A DNA stretch of 7,580 nt from an uncultured Fusicatenibacter sp. (GTDB lineage Bacteria; Bacillota; Clostridia; Lachnospirales; Lachnospiraceae). Shown here in pieces: positions 1 through 5,792 of this stretch. Numbering within the stretch: position 1 is the first letter of the stretch; every line of letters begins with the position of its first letter. The stretch covers positions 1 to 7,580 of the forward strand of contig CABUPZ010000105.1 in NCBI GenBank assembly GCA_902493585.1. Reading direction: 5' to 3'. Under the pieces are notes generated by a model. The model did not search any database, was not told the DNA's origin, and saw only the letters and a list, made by a program, of their open reading frames with translations. A program made the position numbers and the translations under genes.

Positions 1-2
1 CA

Positions 3-89
3 GCTGCCGCCTTGATTCTGAGAGGGAATGATGATATACTATATGTTATATTGTCGGGTTTTGTAGCTTGGGGAGCATCTGCCGCCTGA
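3..89 (+). CDS. Possible C-terminal tail of an upstream membrane protein (partial)
   Basis: Frame 3 is open from the left edge to a TGA at 87-89 and gives 28 residues, mostly Ala, Leu, Ile, Val and Gly, with a short polar break (RGNDD). This looks like a loop followed by a final membrane helix. The pattern loosely resembles the end of small permease subunits such as AzlD of branched-chain amino acid exporters, but I cannot assign a family from so little. Against it being coding: the codons (ATA twice, CTA, TTG, TCG) differ from the CTG-rich neighbours, and a good promoter candidate lies inside it. The other two frames stop at 13-15 and 29-31, so if any gene enters from the left it ends in one of these three ways. 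Confidence 0.25.
   Translation, partial: AAALILRGNDDILYVILSGFVAWGASAA
12..40 (+). promoter_or_regulatory. Candidate sigma-A promoter for the apt-rel operon (extended -10)
   Basis: A -35 box TTGATT (12-17, four of six consensus bases) is followed by exactly 17 nt and a -10 box TATACT (35-40, five of six). A TG at 32-33 sits at the extended -10 position. Transcription would start near 46-48, leaving a leader of about 145 nt before apt. It is the best promoter upstream of apt; a weaker alternative pair (TTGTAA 113-118, CAGAAT 135-140, 16-nt spacer) also exists. The assignment rests on box match and spacing only. Confidence 0.5.
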
Positions 90-168
90 AACACCGCCAA
101 AACCGGAGGTGTTTGTAAGACGGCTGAACTGTAACAGAATACGGATGCCGGGATCAGGATCCCGGTGT
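57..168 (+). promoter_or_regulatory. Structured 5' leader upstream of apt (two stem-loops, possible pseudoknot)
   Basis: Two hairpins are visible. In 89-114, AAACACC (89-95) pairs with GGTGTTT (108-114), and after a G-A mismatch CC/GG continues the stem around a six-base loop AAAACC. In 145-168, ATGCCGGGAT pairs with ATCCCGGTGT (two G-U pairs) around a CAGG loop. GGTTTTG at 57-63 is exactly complementary to CAAAACC at 98-104, which includes the first hairpin's loop, so a pseudoknot or an alternative helix is possible. TCTGCCG (78-84) can also pair with CGGCTGA (121-127) around the first hairpin, with one U-U mismatch. The second hairpin ends 9 nt before the apt ribosome binding site. Neither hairpin has a U-run, so neither is a convincing terminator on its own, although the first lies directly after the TGA at 87-89. 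I could not match a known riboswitch class. Confidence 0.4.
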
Positions 169-191
169 AGGGAAAGTGGAGGAGATTAGTT

Positions 192-716
192 ATGAAAAAG
201 CTTGAAGATTATGTGAGAAGTATTCCGGATTTTCCGGAAGAGGGCGTTATTTTCCGTGATGTGACCAGTGTGCTTCAGGACGCTGACGGACTGAGACTTT
301 CCATCGACGCCATGCAGAAGCTGGTGGAAGAGGTGGAGTGCGATGTGATCTGCGGAACAGAATCCCGCGGATTTATCTTTGGCATGCCGATTGCCTACAA
401 TCTGCACAAAGCGTTTGTACCGATCCGGAAGAAAGGAAAACTCCCCTGTGAGACAATCTCGGAGAGTTATGATCTGGAATACGGAAGCGCCGAGGTGGAA
501 ATTCATAAAGATGCGATCAAGCCGGGACAGAAGGTTGTGCTTGTGGATGACCTGATTGCCACGGGAGGTACGATTGAAGCCTGCGCAAAAATGATCGAGC
601 GGCTGGGCGCGGAAGTGACCAGGATCGTATTTCTGATGGAACTTGCTGGACTGAAAGGCAGAGAAAAGCTGGAAAAATATGACGTGAAATCTGTTATCTG
701 CTACGATGGTAAATAG
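192..716 (+). CDS. apt: Adenine phosphoribosyltransferase
   Basis: This cytoplasmic purine-salvage enzyme converts adenine and PRPP to AMP and pyrophosphate. The 174-residue product has the usual bacterial length and is collinear with the family: the N-terminal substrate lid with PDFPEEGVIFRDVTSVL (12-28), the ESRGF segment (57-61), the conserved RKKGKLP loop (79-85), and the PRPP-binding signature VVLVDDLIATGGT (115-127) with its paired aspartates at 119-120. The ATG at 192 is preceded by a strong GGAGGAG ribosome binding site (178-184) at 7-nt spacing. It is the first complete gene of the operon and rel begins 17 nt after its stop. The pairing with rel is widespread in Firmicutes and links purine salvage with the GTP-derived alarmone. 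No key residue appears to be missing. Confidence 0.97.
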   Translation: MKKLEDYVRSIPDFPEEGVIFRDVTSVLQDADGLRLSIDAMQKLVEEVECDVICGTESRGFIFGMPIAYNLHKAFVPIRKKGKLPCETISESYDLEYGSAEVEIHKDAIKPGQKVVLVDDLIATGGTIEACAKMIERLGAEVTRIVFLMELAGLKGREKLEKYDVKSVICYDGK

Positions 717-733
717 AAATGTAGGAGATACAT

Positions 734-3031
734 ATGGAAGAAGATAAGAAAATTGTTGAGGAAAAGATGAAACAGAATGTGGCTGAGGTGGAGGCCAGCG
801 TCAAAAAGATGGAGGACTTCACAAGCCCGTCAGAATTGTACCGGACTCTGGTAGAGGGAGTCAAACGGTATCATCCTTCCGATGACCTGACACTGATCGA
901 CAAAGCCTACCGGGTCGCCGACGAGGCGCACCGGGGACAGAAGCGAAAGAGCGGCGAGCCTTATATTATCCATCCGCTGTGTGTGGCGATCATTCTGGCA
1001 GATCTGGAACTGGATAAGGAAACCATTATTTCCGGCCTTCTCCACGATGTGGTGGAGGACACGATCATGACCACAGAGGAGCTGGAACAGGAATTTGGCT
1101 CCGAGGTAGCGCTGATCGTGGATGGGGTTACCAAGCTGGGACGGCTGAACTATTCCAAGGATAAGGTGGAAGAGCAGGCGGAGAATCTGAGAAAGATGTT
1201 CCTGGCCATGGCAAAAGATATCCGTGTCATCCTGGTCAAGCTGGCGGACCGGCTGCACAATATGCGGACTGCCAAATACTGGTCTCCGGAGAAACAGAAA
1301 GAGAAGGCGCGGGAGACGATGGATATCTACGCACCCATCGCCCAGCGGCTTGGTATCTCCAAGATCAAGGTGGAGCTGGATGATCTTTCTTTAAAGTATC
1401 TGGAGCCGGAAGCCTACTATGATCTGGTGAAAAATGTCAATATGAAGCGTGAGGAACGTCAGGCATTCGTTGACAACATCGTGGACGATGTACGGAAAAA
1501 GATCGAGGCTGCCGGTATTGAAGGAGAAGTCAGCGGACGGATCAAGCATTTCTTCAGTATCTATAAAAAGATGGTCAACCAGCACAAGACGCTGGAGCAG
1601 ATTTACGATCTGTTTGCGGTGCGCATCATCGTTGAGAGCGTGAAGGACTGTTACGCGGCCCTGGGCGTGATCCACGAGATGTACACTCCCATTCCCGGAA
1701 GGTTCAAAGACTACATTGCAATGCCAAAGTCCAACATGTACCAGTCCCTTCACACGACCTTGATCGGACCCACCGGGCAGCCGTTTGAAATACAGATCCG
1801 TACCTTTGAGATGCACCGCACCGCCGAATACGGAATCGCGGCGCACTGGAAATATAAAGAAGCCTCCGACGGCAAGAAAACCGGGCCGGAGCAGGAGGAA
1901 GAGAAACTGAGCTGGCTGCGCCAGATTCTGGAGTGGCAGCAGGATATGTCAGACAATCACGAATTCATGAGCCTTCTGAAGAGTGACCTGAATCTGTTTT
2001 CTGACAATGTGTATTGTTTTTCACCGGCAGGAGATGTGAAGACGCTTCCAAGCGGCTCCTGCACGATTGATTTCGCCTACACGATCCACAGTGCGGTGGG
2101 CAACCGGATGGTGGGAGCGAGAGTCAATGGAAAGCTTGTTCCCATCGAGACAGAGCTTCACAACGGAGACCGGGTGGAGATCATCACCTCCCTGAATTCC
2201 AAAGGACCGAGCCGTGACTGGCTCAAGATCGTAAAGAGCGCTCAGGCGAAGAGCCGGATCAACCAGTGGTTCCGCCATGAGCTGAAAGAAGACAATATTT
2301 CCAAGGGGAAAGAAATGCTGAACAATTATGCGAAGCTGAAAGGAAAGAACCTTGGAATCTATCTGAAAAACCAGTATCAGGAAGCGGTCATGCGAAAATA
2401 TGGCTTCCGTGACTGGGATTCCGTTCTGGCAGCTGTGGGACACGGCGGCCTGAAGGAAGGACAGGTACTCAACAAACTGGTTGAGGCCTATGACAAAGCA
2501 CACAAAAAAGAACTGACAGACGAGCAGGTGATGGAAGCGGCGGCGGAGGCAAAAGTGCTTCCGGTCAGCAAATCCAAAGGCGGGATCGTGGTCCGCGGTA
2601 TCCACGATGTGGCGGTGCGCTTTTCCAAGTGCTGCAGTCCGATCCCGGGGGACGAGATCGTCGGCTTTGTTACCAGAGGCCGGGGCGTCACCATTCACCG
2701 CACCGACTGTATCAATATCCTGAATCTGCCGGAGTCGGAGCGTCAGCGTCTGATCGATGCGGAGTGGCAGAACGAAGAGACGGACGGACAGCTTTACACC
2801 GTGGAGATCAATGTCTACGCCAATGACCGTACGGGACTTCTGGTGGATCTTTCGAAGATCTTTACGGAGCGAAAGATCAATCTGACCTCCATCAATGTGC
2901 GGACCAGCAAACAGGGAACCGCGTCCATCGACATGAGCTTTGATGTTCACAACAACGAGGAACTGAATTCCCTGATCGAAAAGGTGCGTCAGGTGGAGAG
3001 CGTGATCGATATCGAGCGTTCCAGAGGATAA
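734..3031 (+). CDS. rel: Bifunctional (p)ppGpp synthetase/hydrolase (long RelA/SpoT homologue)
   Basis: This ribosome-associated stringent-response enzyme makes pppGpp/ppGpp from ATP plus GTP/GDP and also hydrolyses it. All domains of the 765-residue long-RSH plan are present in order. The HD hydrolase (about 45-200) has H66, the H104-D105 pair, EDT 108-110 and D172. The synthetase (about 260-375) has KHFFSIYKKM (271-280), YQSLHTT (336-342) and EIQIRT (352-357). TGS spans about 425-487, followed by a helical region. The zinc-finger/CC segment carries C633, C634 and C659, and ACT occupies about 687-762. RFKD at 323-326 is the RXKD motif of bifunctional Rel, where monofunctional RelA has EXDD, so both activities are expected. 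The ATG at 734 has an AGGAGA site at 723-728. About 35 charged N-terminal residues precede the usual start of homology. relA is the symbol often used in Firmicutes. Confidence 0.97.
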   Translation: MEEDKKIVEEKMKQNVAEVEASVKKMEDFTSPSELYRTLVEGVKRYHPSDDLTLIDKAYRVADEAHRGQKRKSGEPYIIHPLCVAIILADLELDKETIISGLLHDVVEDTIMTTEELEQEFGSEVALIVDGVTKLGRLNYSKDKVEEQAENLRKMFLAMAKDIRVILVKLADRLHNMRTAKYWSPEKQKEKARETMDIYAPIAQRLGISKIKVELDDLSLKYLEPEAYYDLVKNVNMKREERQAFVDNIVDDVRKKIEAAGIEGEVSGRIKHFFSIYKKMVNQHKTLEQIYDLFAVRIIVESVKDCYAALGVIHEMYTPIPGRFKDYIAMPKSNMYQSLHTTLIGPTGQPFEIQIRTFEMHRTAEYGIAAHWKYKEASDGKKTGPEQEEEKLSWLRQILEWQQDMSDNHEFMSLLKSDLNLFSDNVYCFSPAGDVKTLPSGSCTIDFAYTIHSAVGNRMVGARVNGKLVPIETELHNGDRVEIITSLNSKGPSRDWLKIVKSAQAKSRINQWFRHELKEDNISKGKEMLNNYAKLKGKNLGIYLKNQYQEAVMRKYGFRDWDSVLAAVGHGGLKEGQVLNKLVEAYDKAHKKELTDEQVMEAAAEAKVLPVSKSKGGIVVRGIHDVAVRFSKCCSPIPGDEIVGFVTRGRGVTIHRTDCINILNLPESERQRLIDAEWQNEETDGQLYTVEINVYANDRTGLLVDLSKIFTERKINLTSINVRTSKQGTASIDMSFDVHNNEELNSLIEKVRQVESVIDIERSRG

Positions 3032-3041
3032 AAATCAGTGT

Positions 3042-3087
3042 TGCAGTTCTGCCGGACAACCTGCGGTGGCTGTCCGGCAGGACTGCA
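3042..3087 (+). other. 17-bp stem-loop between rel and the MBL gene
   Basis: TGCAGTTCTGCCGGACA (3042-3058) pairs along its whole length with TGTCCGGCAGGACTGCA (3071-3087), with a single G-U wobble, around a 12-nt loop. The stem ends one base before the AGGAGG ribosome binding site (3089-3094) of the next gene. No U-run follows it on the plus strand, so it is not a typical intrinsic terminator. On the minus strand a run of five T lies 7 nt beyond the stem, but no minus-strand gene reaches it. An mRNA-stabilising, processing or translation-modulating structure is the likelier role. Confidence 0.7.
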
Positions 3088-3088
3088 C

Positions 3089-3096
3089 AGGAGGAG
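3089..3096 (+). promoter_or_regulatory. Ribosome binding site of the MBL hydrolase gene
   Basis: AGGAGGAG, with its AGGAGG core ending 5 nt before the ATG at 3100, is close to a perfect anti-16S match and fixes the start. It sits one base after the 17-bp stem-loop, so folding of that stem is likely to affect ribosome access. Confidence 0.75.
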
Positions 3097-3099
3097 AAC

Positions 3100-3716
3100 A
3101 TGAAAGAAATAAGGGTACAGAATCTGGTTCTGGGGATGCTGGCCACCAACTGCTGGTTTCTTCAGAATCCGGATACCAGAGAACTGTTGATCGTGGATCC
3201 GGCAGCGTCTCCGGAGCGTATTTTTCAGCAGGTGACTGCGATGGAAGGAAAACCGGCGGCGGTGCTGCTGACCCACGGCCATTATGACCATATGCTTGCG
3301 GCTGAGGCGGTCCGGGATGCGTATGAGATCCCGGTGTATGCCCATGAGGCGGAGCAGGAAGTGCTGGGCGACGCGCAGAAAAACCTCTCTGCGGTCTGGA
3401 GCACTCCATATACGATGCAGGCGGACCGTACGGTGAAGGAAGGCGATGTCCTCTCACTGGCAGGCTATGAGATCCGGGTGCTTCACACGCCCGGCCATAC
3501 GAAAGGGAGCGTCTGCTATTATCTTCCAAAGGAACGGGTGCTGATCAGCGGCGTGAGTCTTACGGCCGCTATGATTTCCCGACCTCTTCCGGAAGGGAAC
3601 TGTTCGCCTCGGTGAAACGGCTGCTCCAGGAGCTGCCGGAAGACGTGAAGGTCTGCCCGGGGCACAACGAATCGACCGAAATCGGTTATGAAAAGAGGTA
3701 CAACCCCCTTGCGTAA
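3100..3716 (+). pseudogene. Metallo-beta-lactamase-fold hydrolase (glyoxalase II/YcbL-like), frameshifted
   Basis: The first frame from ATG 3100 gives 171 residues and stops at 3613-3615. It has the MBL metal site THGHYDH (58-64, so H59, H61, D63 and H64) and the third-His motif TPGHTKGS (130-137). At SG (150-151), where the family continues with the bridging Asp in a GDTLF-type motif, the product turns into unrelated residues. The rest of the family sequence continues in another frame from CGT 3552 to TAA 3714-3716: RESYGRYDFP, a helix, then PGHNEST and the ending YNPLA. Joining the halves needs about 13 missing bases coding for DTLFR, which would restore a protein of about 209 residues. The shift removes a metal ligand and the C-terminal quarter, so the product is probably inactive. 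A natural short variant is possible but unlikely, because the lost tail is still well preserved. Confidence 0.85.
3694..3711 (+). promoter_or_regulatory. Ribosome binding site and TTG start of hemZ
   Basis: AGAGGT (3694-3699) lies 9 nt before TTG 3709-3711, and the protein from there begins (M)RKISLSFNRKDFEYD, which fits where HemZ proteins normally start. The upstream in-frame ATG at 3688 has no purine-rich site before it and would add seven residues (MKRGTTP) that overlap the end of the MBL frame. The TTG overlaps the MBL terminal codons and TAA (3714-3716), a layout typical of translational coupling. Confidence 0.6.
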
Positions 3717-5196
3717 AATCAGCCTTAGCTTTAACAGAAAAGATTTTGAATACGACGTATATTCCCTGATCCGAGCCTTTGAACCGGGGTGCGAGATCGT
3801 GACCTGGTATGAGGAAGAGCAGGAACCGGAACAGATGGACGAGACCTGGGACCGGTGCCGCGTACACTATGAACCGGACGGAATCTCTTTTTCCATACGT
3901 TGGAGAAACGAGCCGGTCCGGGAGGCGCAGGTCCCGGTGGAATATGAAAAAGACCGGGTACATACGAAAAACGTACTGAAACAGCTGGTCTACCGGACTT
4001 TGTCGGAAGTGACGGGGAAACAGCTTCCCTGGGGAGATCTGACAGGGATCCGTCCCACCAAAATTCCGATGAAGCTCCTGGAGGAGGGGTGGAAAAATAC
4101 GGAGATCGCCGAATATATGCGAAATACCTATTTCACCAGCCCGCAGAAGACGGCACTGGCAATTACGATTGCCAACCGGGAGCGTGCCATTCTGGAGCCT
4201 GTGAATTATGAGAACGGCTACAGCCTGTATGTGGGTATCCCGTTTTGTCCGAGCATCTGTCTGTACTGTTCCTTTGGTTCCCACGTCCTTGGACGCTGGA
4301 GTCATATGGTGGAGCCGTATCTGGAGGCGCTGTTCCGGGAACTCCGGTTTATCAGCGAACAGATGAAGGACTATACCCTGGACACTGTCTACATCGGAGG
4401 CGGTACACCGACGACACTGACCCCGGACCAGATGCGCAGGCTTCTGACAGTCCTTTCCGAGGAATTTCCTCTGGAACAGGTGCAGGAGTTTACTGTGGAG
4501 GCGGGAAGGCCGGATACCATTACCAGGGAGATCCTGGAGGTTCTGCGGGAATTTCCGGTAAGCCGGATCTCCATCAATCCCCAGACGATGAATCAGGAAA
4601 CGCTGGATATCATCGGACGCCGCCATACCGTGGAGGAGACCGTAGAGAAATTCCATATGGCACGGGAACTGGGATTTGACAACATCAATATGGACCTGAT
4701 CGTCGGGCTGCCCGGGGAAGACAAAGAGAAGGTGGCGCATACCCTGAAGGAGATCGAAGCGCTCAGTCCTGATTCTCTGACCGTCCATTCCCTTGCGCTG
4801 AAGCGGGGAACGAGGCTTAATCTGATGAAGGATCAGTATGAGGAGATTTCCTTTGAAAATTCGGCGGAGATCATGGATATGACGCAGGATTGCGCCCGCC
4901 GGATGGGAATGGGTCCGTATTATATGTACCGCCAGAAGAATATCGCGGGCAATTTTGAAAATGTCGGCTATTCCAGAGAGGGAAAAGCCGGGATTTACAA
5001 CATTCTGATCATGGAAGAAAAACAGTCGATCCTGGCGGCGGGTGCGGGCGCTTCCACCAAATTCGTGTTCCAGAACGGAGAACGGATCGAGCGGGTGGAA
5101 AACGTCAAGGATCTGAAAAATTATGTGGAACGTATTGATGAGATGATCGAGCGGAAGCGAAAGGGCATCCGCATGTATCTGAGGAACGGGAAATGA
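3709..5196 (+). CDS. hemZ: HemZ-type coproporphyrinogen III dehydrogenase-like radical SAM protein
   Basis: This is an oxygen-independent coproporphyrinogen III oxidase-like radical SAM enzyme, 495 residues from TTG 3709 (502 if ATG 3688 is used). The first 165 or so residues form the HemZ-specific N-terminal region, including the conserved stretch TGIRPTK (about 112-118). The radical SAM core opens with GIPFCPSICLYCSF, whose three cysteines (180, 184 and 187 from the TTG) form CxxxCxxC for the 4Fe-4S cluster. IGGGTPTTL (about 229-237) and the ENxxYS-like VGYSREGKAGIYN region near the C-terminus also fit. As in HemZ and HemW, no fourth cysteine follows the third, unlike HemN. Its stop overlaps the next start as ATGA (5193-5196). 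The family is often kept in Lachnospiraceae-type anaerobes that may lack a full haem pathway, so the physiological substrate is uncertain. Confidence 0.9.
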   Translation: MRKISLSFNRKDFEYDVYSLIRAFEPGCEIVTWYEEEQEPEQMDETWDRCRVHYEPDGISFSIRWRNEPVREAQVPVEYEKDRVHTKNVLKQLVYRTLSEVTGKQLPWGDLTGIRPTKIPMKLLEEGWKNTEIAEYMRNTYFTSPQKTALAITIANRERAILEPVNYENGYSLYVGIPFCPSICLYCSFGSHVLGRWSHMVEPYLEALFRELRFISEQMKDYTLDTVYIGGGTPTTLTPDQMRRLLTVLSEEFPLEQVQEFTVEAGRPDTITREILEVLREFPVSRISINPQTMNQETLDIIGRRHTVEETVEKFHMARELGFDNINMDLIVGLPGEDKEKVAHTLKEIEALSPDSLTVHSLALKRGTRLNLMKDQYEEISFENSAEIMDMTQDCARRMGMGPYYMYRQKNIAGNFENVGYSREGKAGIYNILIMEEKQSILAAGAGASTKFVFQNGERIERVENVKDLKNYVERIDEMIERKRKGIRMYLRNGK

Positions 5197-5792
5197 AAAA
5201 GGAACATCAACTGCACATGCTGCGGTATACGCTGACTGAGCAGATCGTTCACGGGATGGAAGTCAGCAATCTCGCCTATGACGTGTCCCGTGAGCTCGGG
5301 CTTCCGGAAGAGCTGTGTCACGAACTGGCGGTTGCAGGGATCGTTCATGATATCGGAAAGATTCCCTTAAGCGGTTATGTGGAGGGGGAGGACACGCTGG
5401 TTGTGGAAGAGATGCGCTTTGTCCGGATGCATGCCCAGTTGAGTTATGAAATCCTGAAGAACAGAGGATATTCCGATTTTATCCTGGATTCCATTCGTTA
5501 TCACCATGAAAACATGGATGGAAGCGGATATCCGGACAATCTGTCCGGGGAAGAAATCCCTTACGGAGCCAGGATTCTGCGCATCTGTGATGTTTACAGT
5601 GCGCTGACTTCCGACCGCCCATACCGCAGTGCGTTTGAAAGAGATACAGCCATTGAGCTGATGATCGAGGAAATAAAAAACTTTGATATGCAGATTTTCA
5701 TTGCCTTCCAGAGAGTGGTACACGACCGCCCTCAGAGGGTGATCCATCTGGACAGCATCGAAGGAATCATAGAAGGAGAACTGAACATATGA
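5193..5792 (+). CDS. Stand-alone HD-GYP domain phosphohydrolase
   Basis: The 199-residue soluble protein is almost entirely an HD-GYP domain, a family of metal-dependent phosphodiesterases that typically hydrolyse c-di-GMP or related cyclic dinucleotides. The motif set is complete in order: H20, HDIGK (52-56), H80, HHENMDGSGYP (104-114) and GARILRICDVYSALTSDRPYR-type sequence with D133. No sensor, receiver or membrane domain is attached; only about 20 residues precede the domain. Its ATG overlaps the hemZ TGA (ATGA at 5193-5196), with GAGG at 5181-5184 in front, so it is probably translated by coupling. Its own stop overlaps the hisS start in the same way. The substrate cannot be read from the sequence: c-di-GMP is the family default, but other phosphate substrates are possible. 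Confidence 0.88.
   Translation: MKKEHQLHMLRYTLTEQIVHGMEVSNLAYDVSRELGLPEELCHELAVAGIVHDIGKIPLSGYVEGEDTLVVEEMRFVRMHAQLSYEILKNRGYSDFILDSIRYHHENMDGSGYPDNLSGEEIPYGARILRICDVYSALTSDRPYRSAFERDTAIELMIEEIKNFDMQIFIAFQRVVHDRPQRVIHLDSIEGIIEGELNI

Noticed and set aside
89..114. Intrinsic terminator for an upstream gene
   Set aside because: The stem follows the TGA at 87-89, but only three T lie at its end followed by GTAAG. Without a U-run I kept it as a leader stem-loop and only mention the alternative.
66..180. Resemblance to TPP (GGCTGA, GGTGTAGGGAAAG) and cobalamin (GGTTTTGTAGCTT, ACTGTAA) riboswitch pieces
   Set aside because: The fragments are short and incomplete. The TPP CTGAGA and ACCC elements and the cobalamin GCCACTG box are missing, so no known class is supported.
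2021..2950. A 309-codon minus-strand frame
   Set aside because: It lies antisense to the TGS, zinc-finger and ACT parts of rel, and nothing in it suggests a real protein.
3454..4788. A 444-codon minus-strand frame
   Set aside because: It lies antisense to the MBL tail and hemZ, has no ribosome binding site that I can see, and its product resembles no family.
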